Assembly: GCA_036405975.1 (NCBI GenBank)
Contig: DASWWM010000008.1
Span: 1 to 7,597 of the forward strand
From: VEQN01 sp036405975
GTDB lineage: Bacteria > Patescibacteriota > Minisyncoccia > Phycocordibacterales > CAIZLB01
Length of the DNA stretch: 7,597 bases
Direction: 5' to 3'
Below are positions 1 through 5,925 of this stretch, piece after piece; the stretch's first letter is position 1; every line of letters begins with the position of its first letter. A model generated the notes under the pieces. That model saw nothing but the letters and a program-made list of their open reading frames with translations, did not search any database and was not told where the DNA came from. The position numbers and the translations under genes are program-made.

Positions 1-1
1 G

Positions 2-295
2 GGACTCAGTCTCGGGCAGAAGCAGCTGATCTCATTCATGCGAGCGGTGCTTCGAAAGCCGAAGCTGCTCATTCTTGATGAGGCTACCGCGAACATCGAT
101 ACGATTACGGAAGCGCTCCTTATAAAGGCACTTGAAGCGCTTCCGTCCGATACGACTAAAGTCGTGATTGCTCATCGGCTCAATACCATCAAGGATGCCG
201 ACGAGATTCTCTTCGTGAACCGGTCACATGTGGTCTTTGCCGGAAATTTTGACGAAGCCGTGCGACTGATTGGCACAAGCGGGAAGAATAGCTAG
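2..295 (+). CDS. ABC exporter ATP-binding domain, C-terminal fragment
   Basis: This is the last 97 residues of an ABC transporter nucleotide-binding domain; the 5' part lies outside the window. The frame is open from base 2, so the ATG at 38 is internal. Visible motifs are the ABC signature LSLGQ (visible residues 2-6), Walker B LLILDE (22-27, catalytic Glu27), the D-loop ANID (30-33) and the H-loop histidine in VVIAHR (His58). The LSxGQ plus DEATANID plus AHRLNTI combination is typical of exporter-type ATPases (MsbA/LmrA/MdlB style, usually fused to a six-helix membrane domain), which drive export of lipids, peptides or drugs. The substrate cannot be read from this fragment. It ends 53 bases before the next gene, which has its own promoter, and no terminator is seen between them. 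The ATPase assignment is secure; the exporter subtype is inferred from motif style. Confidence 0.93.
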   Translation, partial: GLSLGQKQLISFMRAVLRKPKLLILDEATANIDTITEALLIKALEALPSDTTKVVIAHRLNTIKDADEILFVNRSHVVFAGNFDEAVRLIGTSGKNS

Positions 296-310
296 GCTTC
301 CGACAGGGTC

Positions 311-339
311 TTGAAATGCAGCCTTTTGAGGGGTATAGT
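311..339 (+). promoter_or_regulatory. Promoter of the surface-protein gene (leaderless)
   Basis: A -35 box TTGAAA (311-316) and a -10 box TATAGT (334-339), each one base from the sigma-70 consensus, are separated by an ideal 17 bases. Transcription would start near 346, only about three bases before the ATG at 349, so the mRNA should be essentially leaderless. The -35 box overlaps the upstream in-frame ATG at 316, which argues against that ATG as the start codon. Confidence 0.72.
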
Positions 340-348
340 ACGCCTACC

Positions 349-1719
349 ATGAAGACTATAAAAAGCATTATTACCCCTACGCTTCTCGTTCTGGCCTTGT
401 TTCTAGGGCTCATGACGAATCCATTCCAGGACGCTACAGCGGCTACCGCGCACTTTTCTGTCTCTGCATCAGGCAGCGGATCGGTGTACATCTCCGTGAA
501 TGCGGACCCGAACGCGACGGTCAATCTCTATTATTACCCGACCGGCACGAGCTATCCGGTCAGCGCCGGAAGCATCGGCACGACGAACTATGCAGGATCG
601 CTCACTACGACGGTCAGCTCGAACTCGTATGGCATCCAGGGCGGAAACCTTGCATATGTGGTCGTCAACGGATTCCAGTCATCAAGCGTGACTTGGCCGA
701 CAACGACTTCGACGGGCGGCCAAGTGTATCTCGGCCAGTCTTCTGTAAGCGTCAATGCGAATCAGTCCGCGTCAATCCAGATAGGTGGTGGAAATGGCAG
801 CTACTACGTGTCATCAAATTCGAACTCGAATGTCGTCTCGACAAGCGTATCGTTCAATACGCTCACGGTTACGGGGACGAGTGCCGGAACTTCAGTGATC
901 ACCGTATGCAGCCAGGCATCTTCAGGCGGCTGCGCGAACGTCACTGTGTATGTGAATGGAGGTTCCTGGTCCGGCTCTTCGATCAGCCTAAGCCAGAGCT
1001 CGGTCACGCTCCAACAGGGACAAACTCAGTATGTGAGCATTTACGGCAATACCGGAAGCTACTACATCTCAAATAATCCCGGTTCGAACGTCGCGTCTGC
1101 GAGCATTGTCGGAAACAGCAGCCTGCTCATCACGGCAAATAATCCCGGCTCCGCCACATTCAATGTCTGCTCGACTTCCTCAAGTCAGAGCTGTGCAAGT
1201 GTCTACGTGACGGTGAATTCATACTACGGATATAACAACAATCAGTATTATGGAAATTACTACGGATCAGGCTATTACAATTACAATAGCTCGTACTACC
1301 CGTATCAGTATTACCAGTATTCGCAGTACACGCAGCCTCAGTATTATTACCAGCAGCAGTATGCCCAGCCGACATACACATATACTCAGCCGACGACGTA
1401 CGTGCAGCCGCTGACGTATGTCTCTGCTCAGCAGCCGACATATACGTATTCACAGCCAGTGGGTCAGCCTGTCTCTGGGGTCTATCTCAATCAGGTTCCA
1501 AGCACGGGCATCGGATTCGGTCTCAAGATGGCGCTCTTCTCAATCGGCCTTCTTCTCTGGAGCCTCTTCGGAGCGTACGTGCTTCATAAGAAAGGCGTAA
1601 CAGTCGAAAGTCTGTTTGGCCGAAATGCACGGACTGCATCTGTCAGTCCTGCAGGGTCTGTCTCGCAGAGCATCGCCGCTCGGTTCAAGGAGGCTCAGAA
1701 GCAGAAGCTGGGACTGTAA
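349..1719 (+). CDS. Secreted surface protein with two Ig-like repeats, Tyr/Gln-rich linker and C-terminal membrane anchor
   Basis: A 456-residue protein of unknown specific function, probably displayed on the cell surface. The ATG at 349 is preferred over the one at 316 because it directly begins a signal peptide (MKTIK, a hydrophobic core, then a likely cleavage after DATA near residue 31) and fits the promoter. After a Ser/Gly/Thr-rich beta-type segment come two similar repeats of about 79 residues (126-203 and 212-290). They share the patterns SSV, GSYY and a late Val-Cys-X7-Cys pair, and resemble bacterial Ig-like (BIG2-type) domains. Residues 291 to about 380 are dominated by Tyr, Gln, Pro, Ser and Thr. 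Then follow VPSTG (383-387), a hydrophobic helix (about 394-412), HKKG, and a roughly 40-residue basic tail. The motif resembles a sortase signal, but the long tail after the helix is atypical, so a simple C-terminal anchor is equally possible. A role in adhesion or host contact is inference. Confidence 0.8.
   Translation: MKTIKSIITPTLLVLALFLGLMTNPFQDATAATAHFSVSASGSGSVYISVNADPNATVNLYYYPTGTSYPVSAGSIGTTNYAGSLTTTVSSNSYGIQGGNLAYVVVNGFQSSSVTWPTTTSTGGQVYLGQSSVSVNANQSASIQIGGGNGSYYVSSNSNSNVVSTSVSFNTLTVTGTSAGTSVITVCSQASSGGCANVTVYVNGGSWSGSSISLSQSSVTLQQGQTQYVSIYGNTGSYYISNNPGSNVASASIVGNSSLLITANNPGSATFNVCSTSSSQSCASVYVTVNSYYGYNNNQYYGNYYGSGYYNYNSSYYPYQYYQYSQYTQPQYYYQQQYAQPTYTYTQPTTYVQPLTYVSAQQPTYTYSQPVGQPVSGVYLNQVPSTGIGFGLKMALFSIGLLLWSLFGAYVLHKKGVTVESLFGRNARTASVSPAGSVSQSIAARFKEAQKQKLGL
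724..1218 (+). repeat. Tandem pair of Ig-like repeats within the surface protein
   Basis: Two protein-level repeats, encoded at 724-957 and 982-1218, align over nearly their whole length (78 and 79 residues) with an eight-residue linker. Shared features are the opening SxxxxxQSSV, the central GSYY, a SNV triplet, and a closing V-C-X7-C-A-x-V pattern followed by VYVN or VTVN. The DNA has diverged, so this is an old duplication. The two cysteines in each repeat could form an intradomain disulfide outside the cell. Confidence 0.8.
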
Positions 1720-1733
1720 TACCAGTCTTGCAT

Positions 1734-1783
1734 CCTGCAACGCTCAAGCCTGCAACCGTCCCTGAGCGCATCGCTTGAAAGAC
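1734..1783 (+). repeat. Short direct and inverted repeats after the surface-protein gene
   Basis: The octamer CCTGCAAC occurs at 1734-1741 and again at 1749-1756. Two mutually exclusive short stems are also possible: CGCTCA (1741-1746) with TGAGCG (1763-1768), or TCAAGC (1744-1749) with GCTTGA (1773-1778). The second could be extended by GTCTT (1725-1729) pairing with AAGAC (1779-1783). This lies in the 3' untranslated region, just upstream of the terminator. A function is not evident. Confidence 0.35.
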
Positions 1784-1788
1784 ATGAG

Positions 1789-1824
1789 AAGCCGTTGCCT
1801 GGCACGTTGCCGGCAACGGCTTTT
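1789..1824 (+). terminator. Rho-independent terminator of the surface-protein gene
   Basis: A perfect 10-bp stem, AGCCGTTGCC (1790-1799) with GGCAACGGCT (1812-1821), encloses a 12-base loop. It is flanked by A's on the left and runs into TTTT (1821-1824) on the right, so the stem can extend by one or two A-T pairs. It sits 70 bases after the stop codon and immediately before the helicase promoter, separating the two transcription units. Confidence 0.75.
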
Positions 1825-1834
1825 GTCGTGCTTC

Positions 1835-1843
1835 TGGTATCAT
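1835..1843 (+). promoter_or_regulatory. Extended -10 promoter of the helicase gene
   Basis: TGG followed by TATCAT forms an extended -10 element (TGn plus TAtcAT). No good -35 is found at 16-18 bases spacing, where the terminator stem lies. The -10 box ends eight bases before the ATG at 1852, so transcription would start at or within two bases of the start codon, giving a leaderless mRNA. Confidence 0.55.
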
Positions 1844-1851
1844 GTAGTCCT

Positions 1852-3294
1852 ATGAAAATGTCCGACGAGGCAAAAGACATCATTCAGGTTCTTGAGGATT
1901 CGAAGCAGAACCTGTTTATTACCGGACGTGCCGGTACCGGAAAGTCCACCCTTCTGAATCACTTCATGGAAACGACAAAGAAAAATGTCGCTGTCGTTGC
2001 GCCGACTGGCATCGCCGCGCTGAACGTGAAGGGTCAGACCATCCACAGCTTCTTCAAGTTCAAAATTGGCATCAGCGAGCAGGACATCCATGTGACGTCG
2101 AACAAGGAACTGGCGACCCTCTACAAGAAGCTCGACCTTCTTGTCATCGACGAGGTCTCGATGGTCCGTGCAGACCTCTTCGACTGCATTGAGAAGTTTC
2201 TCAGACTTAATGGCCCAACACCTGGGCAGGCATTCGGCGGCGTCCAAATAGTCGCCATCGGCGACTTGTTCCAGCTGCCGCCGATCGTTTCTCCCCATGA
2301 GCAGATGATCTTCGCTAGCCGATATGAAAGCCCTTACTTCTTCGATTCAAAGGCGTATCAAAAAGGAGAGTTTCAGATAGCCGAGCTTACTCAGGTGTAT
2401 CGGCAGAACGATACTGAGTTCATCACCATTCTCGACAAGATGCGCATCGGGCAAGTGGAGCCGAATCACATCTATAAGCTGAATTCCGTATGCTATCCAG
2501 ACTTTCAGCCAGGCGCGGCAAAGCAGCAAGACCAGGGATACGGATATTCTGACGGAAGCAATTCCTCGTCCTTTGACGGAGTCGATGTGTTTGACGGAGA
2601 GGGAGGCGAAACGGTCATCGATCTCGATGAAGACATCTCAGTGCATAAGTCGAAGAAGGGCAGCAAGAAAGCCAAGTTCTTTTCTCCGGAATCGCGCCTC
2701 ATTCATCTTGTCACGACGAATGCCATGGCCGACTCGATCAATCAGAAGGAACTCGAAAAAGTGCATGGTCCGACAAAGACATACAAGGGCGCGCTTATGG
2801 GAACATTCGAACAGAAGAATACCCCGGTGCCGGCGGTGCTCGTGCTCAAGGTCGGCGCCCAGGTCATGACCGTCAAGAACGATGTCATGGGACGATGGGT
2901 GAACGGTGATGTGGGCGTTGTGAAGAAGCTCGGAAGCGCATCTATCCATGTGCAGTTCGAAAGCGGAAAGATAGAAGAGGTCCAGGCCGAAAGCTGGGAG
3001 TCCGTGAAGTATGACTATGATGAAATGCACAACACCATCTCGTCAGAGGTCGTCGGAAAGTACGTGCAGCTTCCGGTGAAGCTCGCTTGGGCTGTGACCA
3101 TCCATAAGAGCCAGGGAAAGACATTCGAGCGGGCCATTATAGATTTTGGAAGAGGGACATTTGCGCACGGACAGGCATATGTTGCGCTCAGCCGAGTGCG
3201 CTCGATGGAAGGCATCACGCTTCTTACTCCACTCAGCATGAGAGACGTGCAAGTGGACGAAAGAATCATAAATTTCCTTTCAAGCAGAACGTAA
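1852..3294 (+). CDS. Pif1-family ATP-dependent DNA helicase
   Basis: A 480-residue superfamily 1 helicase of the Pif1/RecD2-like type, expected to unwind DNA 5' to 3' during replication or repair, for example at stalled forks or G-quadruplexes (family knowledge). Motifs in order: Walker A GRAGTGKS (25-32, Lys31), motif Ia around APTGIAAL followed by the Pif1-typical TIHSFF, Walker B VIDEVSM (Asp100-Glu101), motif III GDLFQLPP (137-144), a TQVYRQ arginine motif, WVNGDVGVV, motif V HKSQGKTF (418-425) and motif VI AYVALSRVR (442-450, Arg448). All catalytic motifs are intact. An acidic Gly/Ser/Asp insert followed by a lysine-rich patch (about 224-276) interrupts the helicase core. The start at 1852 fits the extended -10 box; an in-frame ATG at 1795 lies inside the terminator and is unlikely, and MSDEAK at 1858 is a possible alternative. 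There is no LexA box upstream, so SOS control is not indicated. Confidence 0.93.
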   Translation: MKMSDEAKDIIQVLEDSKQNLFITGRAGTGKSTLLNHFMETTKKNVAVVAPTGIAALNVKGQTIHSFFKFKIGISEQDIHVTSNKELATLYKKLDLLVIDEVSMVRADLFDCIEKFLRLNGPTPGQAFGGVQIVAIGDLFQLPPIVSPHEQMIFASRYESPYFFDSKAYQKGEFQIAELTQVYRQNDTEFITILDKMRIGQVEPNHIYKLNSVCYPDFQPGAAKQQDQGYGYSDGSNSSSFDGVDVFDGEGGETVIDLDEDISVHKSKKGSKKAKFFSPESRLIHLVTTNAMADSINQKELEKVHGPTKTYKGALMGTFEQKNTPVPAVLVLKVGAQVMTVKNDVMGRWVNGDVGVVKKLGSASIHVQFESGKIEEVQAESWESVKYDYDEMHNTISSEVVGKYVQLPVKLAWAVTIHKSQGKTFERAIIDFGRGTFAHGQAYVALSRVRSMEGITLLTPLSMRDVQVDERIINFLSSRT

Positions 3295-3329
3295 GAGGGA
3301 AGTTATGCACAGGTTTCTGGTTGAATTTA

Positions 3330-3358
3330 TTGACAGTGAACTATGGTTCACCTATACT
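3330..3358 (+). promoter_or_regulatory. Strong promoter of the small-protein/lexA operon
   Basis: A perfect -35 box TTGACA (3330-3335) and a -10 box TATACT (3353-3358, one mismatch) stand exactly 17 bases apart, making this the best promoter in the window. Transcription should start near 3365, giving an AT-rich leader of about 55 bases without a Shine-Dalgarno site before the ATG at 3420. The spacer is filled by the LexA operator. Confidence 0.85.
3336..3351 (+). promoter_or_regulatory. LexA operator (SOS box, GAAC-N4-GTTC type)
   Basis: GTGAACTATGGTTCAC is a perfect inverted repeat with 6-bp arms around TATG. Its core GAAC-N4-GTTC matches the SOS box described for Bacillus and other Gram-positive LexA/DinR proteins. 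It lies entirely between the -35 and -10 boxes, where bound LexA would block RNA polymerase. The lexA gene lies about 300 bases downstream in the same unit, so autoregulation is the natural reading. I found no second copy of this core in the window. Confidence 0.82.
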
Positions 3359-3419
3359 AAAAATACCTACGGAGATTGAGACCGAAGTATTTAATAAAAA
3401 TAAATTCAAACAAAAAACC

Positions 3420-3617
3420 ATGAGAAAAATGTCACTTATGTTCGCTATCAGGAAGGAGCTTGGAAAGCTTAATCACAAGATCGACAGCAAGATCGTTCGA
3501 GGAGAGACATACGGACGAGAGTCAAAGAAACACAAAGACCTGGTTCATCAGTTGCGACGACTCGAGAGCGAAGCGTCACTCGCCCGAACCTTTTCATTGG
3601 CTTCGTTCCTGTTCTAA
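3420..3617 (+). CDS. Small basic helical protein of unknown function, first gene of the lexA operon
   Basis: A 65-residue, Lys/Arg-rich protein, predicted to be mostly helical: an amphipathic segment (FAIRKELGKLNHKIDSKI, about 8-25), a central RGETYGRES turn, then a second charged helix (about 36-52) and a short hydrophobic end (ASFLF). No signal peptide, membrane helix or enzymatic motif is visible. The ATG at 3420 is chosen because the longer frame starting with TTG at 3321 begins upstream of the promoter. ATGs at 3429 and 3438 are alternatives. It follows the LexA-operated promoter and precedes lexA by 35 bases, so it should be induced with LexA after DNA damage. I have an impression of similar short proteins in Parcubacteria genomes, but I cannot name a family. 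A DNA-binding or repair accessory role is only a guess. Confidence 0.7.
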   Translation: MRKMSLMFAIRKELGKLNHKIDSKIVRGETYGRESKKHKDLVHQLRRLESEASLARTFSLASFLF

Positions 3618-3625
3618 GCTAGAAT
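3597..3625 (+). promoter_or_regulatory. Possible second promoter directly before lexA
   Basis: TTGGCT (3597-3602) and TAGAAT (3620-3625, one mismatch to the -10 consensus) are 17 bases apart. Transcription would start near 3632, about 20 bases before the lexA ATG. The -10 overlaps a short inverted repeat, TTCTA-AGC-TAGAA (3613-3625). There is no SOS core here, so it could give basal LexA expression independent of autoregulation. It is weaker than the operon promoter and partly inside the small gene. Confidence 0.35.
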
Positions 3626-3652
3626 CAATTCAAGAGACAGACATCACGCTTC

Positions 3653-4228
3653 ATGACATATCCAGAGTACAAACAGAAAATAGTAGACTTCTACAAGCGA
3701 AACAAGCGAGTTCCGGGTTATAACGAAATCATGACCCTCGTAGGATTCAAGTCGAAAAATGCCGTCTACAAACTTTTGAACAAGCTTGTTGAAGACGGCA
3801 TCTTCCAGAAAGACTCAAAGGGCCGGCTCATTCCTCAGAGACTTATGGGAGACATTCCCGTATTGGGTCTTGTCGAGGCTGGCATGCCGACGGTGGCTGA
3901 AGAGGAAATGCTCGATACCACAAGCATCGAGGAAATGCTTCTTGGCAATGTAAAAGGCGATACGTACATGCTCGAGGTGAAAGGCGAGTCCATGATCGAG
4001 GCGCACATCGCTGAAGGAGACATGGTACTGGTTGAAAAGCGGTCACAGGCAAAAGTGGGTGACATTGTCATTGCCGAAGTGGACGGCGGTTGGACCATGA
4101 AGTATTACAGACTAGACAAGAAAGGCAGACCGTATCTCGAACCTGCAAACAAGGCATTCAAGAATATTTACCCTGAATACGACTTGAAGATCGCTGCTGT
4201 TGTTAAAGCCGTTATTCGAAAATTTTAA
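3653..4228 (+). CDS. lexA: LexA repressor, self-cleaving SOS regulator
   Basis: A 191-residue LexA: a DNA-binding repressor of the SOS regulon that cleaves itself when RecA filaments form on damaged DNA. The N-terminal winged helix-turn-helix covers about residues 1-62 (PGYNEIMTLVGFKSKNAVYKLLNKL holds the recognition region; given here as positions 21-45). The cleavage site is Ala76-Gly77 in LVEAGMP. The catalytic nucleophile is Ser113 in GESMIEAHI and the general base is Lys150 in TMKYYRL, a spacing of 37 residues, the same as between Ser119 and Lys156 of E. coli LexA. The C-terminal peptidase-S24 fold is complete and the length is close to usual. It is slightly shorter than the 202-residue E. 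coli protein. It is the second gene after the LexA-operated promoter. No clear Shine-Dalgarno sequence precedes the ATG. Confidence 0.96.
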   Translation: MTYPEYKQKIVDFYKRNKRVPGYNEIMTLVGFKSKNAVYKLLNKLVEDGIFQKDSKGRLIPQRLMGDIPVLGLVEAGMPTVAEEEMLDTTSIEEMLLGNVKGDTYMLEVKGESMIEAHIAEGDMVLVEKRSQAKVGDIVIAEVDGGWTMKYYRLDKKGRPYLEPANKAFKNIYPEYDLKIAAVVKAVIRKF

Positions 4229-4231
4229 AAG

Positions 4232-4240
4232 TGATATACT
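4232..4240 (+). promoter_or_regulatory. Extended -10 promoter of the Pro/Ser/Ala-rich membrane protein gene
   Basis: TGA plus TATACT forms an extended -10 element just after the lexA stop codon. No convincing -35 box is present. The -10 ends nine bases before the ATG at 4250, so transcription should start about three bases upstream of the start codon, giving a leaderless mRNA. The surrounding 12-mer GTGATATACTTA (4231-4242) recurs exactly at 7077-7088. Confidence 0.65.
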
Positions 4241-4249
4241 TAGTGGCAT

Positions 4250-5374
4250 ATGGACAAAAACATCATGCCTGGAAATTCATCAAGTGATCCACTCGATGCT
4301 GGATCAACGGGAATTCCAAATTTACATACAAATCCCGCAGAGGCGTCTTCCTCCAATCCTCAGTTTATCGGCATGCCAACTCGGTCTACGCTTGGCAGCA
4401 CTCATGCAAACTCTACGGTTCCAAACTATGCATCGCCGGCATCTACCGTCCCCTCATACAAGCCGGAGGAGATTTCAAAACCAGTTTCTTCGATAATCCC
4501 GCCTGCTCAACGGGCATCATCCGTGTATACTGCACCGACAGTGGCAACGGCTGCCTCATCTGCACCTACTCCCGTTCCAAAATACACTCCGGCAACCTCA
4601 TCTATTCCTGAGAATCTGCCACATGTCACCGTCGCATTTGAAGAAAAGCCGAAGGCGGTACCCGAGCAGCCAGCGTATGCCGCGCCTATCATTACGCCAG
4701 TTGCATCGGCGTCCGCGCCAAAGCCGGCTTCGTCATACGCTGCTCCTGCCTCTTCTCACTCGACGCCTTCATCGGCATACGGCACTGCTTCAAGCTCGTA
4801 CTCTGCAACTTCATATGGAACTCCGACTCCGGCTTATACGGCAGCTCAGAAGGCTGCTCTTGAGGCGGCGGCTTCTGCTGCATCTTTGAATGCAGCCGCC
4901 GCTGATGCGTCTGTGGCATCGCAGTCACATCCGATGAAGAATATCTGGATTGCAGTAATCACGCTCGTAGTCTTCCTCCTTCTCGGAGGAGCATTCGCAT
5001 ACTATTACTTTATTGGCACGTCTTCGGGCATCACGATGCCGGTTCCAGTCAATCAGGCTGGACAGAACAGCGGATCATCATTCCCGGCCGGAGTCCGACC
5101 TTCGACTACCACTCCTGCGGCAACGAATCCATCCGGAGCATTCTCAAAGTCGAACAGGGACCTCATCTCTGATTACATCAGGGCAAACATAAACACTCTT
5201 TCTCCGAGGAAAGCGACTCCTGCCTTCGCTGTCACGAGCATTTCATTCGACGGTCCTGATCGAGCGCTTGTTGATTACACGAATGGGCGGGTATCGCATA
5301 CGGCAGCCGCTGTCGCCACTGTGGATTCAGCAGGTAAGGTGCGAGTCACAAGCTTCATCATCCTGGAAAAATAA
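4250..5374 (+). CDS. Single-pass membrane protein with long disordered Pro/Ser/Ala-rich cytoplasmic arm
   Basis: A 374-residue protein I do not recognise. Residues 1 to about 197 are low complexity, rich in Pro, Ser, Thr, Ala and Tyr, with recurring PxY and SSxY elements, and almost surely disordered. Residues 198-223 are an alanine-rich probable helix. One transmembrane helix follows at about 231-255 (NIWIAVITLVVFLLLGG...), preceded by HPMK; with no signal peptide, this suggests the arm is cytoplasmic and the C-terminus outside. After another Ser/Thr/Pro linker, residues about 300-374 form a compact-looking domain (NRDLISDYIRANI helix, then beta-type stretches ending VRVTSFIILEK). The architecture recalls scaffold or cell-envelope proteins of Patescibacteria, but the role is unknown. 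It overlaps the EVE-domain gene by one base, so the two are probably translated together. Confidence 0.82.
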   Translation: MDKNIMPGNSSSDPLDAGSTGIPNLHTNPAEASSSNPQFIGMPTRSTLGSTHANSTVPNYASPASTVPSYKPEEISKPVSSIIPPAQRASSVYTAPTVATAASSAPTPVPKYTPATSSIPENLPHVTVAFEEKPKAVPEQPAYAAPIITPVASASAPKPASSYAAPASSHSTPSSAYGTASSSYSATSYGTPTPAYTAAQKAALEAAASAASLNAAAADASVASQSHPMKNIWIAVITLVVFLLLGGAFAYYYFIGTSSGITMPVPVNQAGQNSGSSFPAGVRPSTTTPAATNPSGAFSKSNRDLISDYIRANINTLSPRKATPAFAVTSISFDGPDRALVDYTNGRVSHTAAAVATVDSAGKVRVTSFIILEK

Positions 5375-5925
5375 TGCAGGGCGACAATCGACCGGGTAAA
5401 ACCATCAAGGCTGAATCGAGCAAAAGCTATTGGCTCATCAAGTCGGAAGGCGACTGTTATTCGATAGACGACCTCAAAAAGGACAAGATAACTCCATGGT
5501 CCGGAGTCCGGAATTTTCAGGCACGAAATTACATGCGTGACCATATGAAGGTCGGAGATCTGGCATTTTTCTACCATTCAAGCTCAACTGATAAGAACCA
5601 ACCGAATGGCATTTACGGCCTGGCAAAGGTTTCAAGCAAGCCGTATGCGGATCTGACGGCATTCGATCCGAAGGACGAGCACTTTGACCCGAAGTGTGCA
5701 AAACAGAAAAAGGAAGCCGAGGCAAACGGTCAGGCATATGTGCCGATGTGGATGCTTGTTGATTTTTCATTCGTCAAAAAATACGCAGCGCCCCTTCCTC
5801 TGGCTGTCATCAAGAATGATCCGAAGCTCGAAGGAATCATGCTGGCCCAGAAGGGAAGCAGGCTTTCCATTCAGCCCGTATCCGAAACGCATTTTGAGTA
5901 CATAACTTCGTTGTTGGAGAAATAG
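5374..5925 (+). CDS. EVE-domain protein, THYN1-like
   Basis: A 183-residue cytosolic protein that is essentially one EVE domain (PUA-like fold) after a charged N-terminal extension of about 16 residues. Diagnostic stretches are YWLIKSE (19-25), WSGVRNFQARNYM (42-54), GDLAFFYHS (61-69), GIYGLAKV (79-86), WMLVDFSF (126-133) and SRLSIQPVS (162-170). EVE domains are readers of modified bases in DNA or RNA; the human relative THYN1 has been linked to binding of 5-hydroxymethylcytosine-type marks, and bacterial members are often found near restriction or modification genes (family knowledge). No such gene is present in this window, so the ligand is open. The ATG shares a base with the preceding stop codon (TAATG), with a weak GGAAAA about four bases before it, which points to translational coupling. 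Family assignment is strong, biological role weak. Confidence 0.92.
   Translation: MQGDNRPGKTIKAESSKSYWLIKSEGDCYSIDDLKKDKITPWSGVRNFQARNYMRDHMKVGDLAFFYHSSSTDKNQPNGIYGLAKVSSKPYADLTAFDPKDEHFDPKCAKQKKEAEANGQAYVPMWMLVDFSFVKKYAAPLPLAVIKNDPKLEGIMLAQKGSRLSIQPVSETHFEYITSLLEK

Noticed and set aside
283..300. Possible short hairpin GGAAG/CTTCC around the ABC gene stop codon
   Set aside because: Only a five-base stem and no T run follows, so it is not a convincing terminator.
316..348. Upstream in-frame ATG giving an 11-residue longer surface protein
   Set aside because: The ATG overlaps the -35 box and the added residues would precede and spoil a normal signal peptide starting at 349.
189..524. Open reading frame of 111 codons on the minus strand
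   Set aside because: It straddles the ABC gene end, the promoter and the surface-protein start, and shows no recognisable protein features. It is a shadow of the + strand genes, as are the other minus-strand frames (for example 1840-2298, 2638-3030 and 5767-6180).
1240..1480. TA/CAG-rich periodic DNA resembling a simple repeat or array
   Set aside because: It is explained by Tyr (TAT/TAC) and Gln (CAG) codons of the low-complexity stalk; there is no fixed repeat unit or spacer, so it is not a CRISPR or tandem DNA repeat.
1795..1851. In-frame ATG extending the helicase by 19 residues
   Set aside because: It lies inside the terminator stem and upstream of the extended -10 box, and the added residues are unlike the family N-terminus.
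3321..3419. TTG-initiated extension of the 65-aa protein
   Set aside because: It starts before the -35 box of the operon promoter, so the message would not include it.
4200..4496. Plus-strand frame of 98 codons over the lexA end and the next gene start
   Set aside because: It overlaps two better supported genes in another frame and has a random-looking composition.
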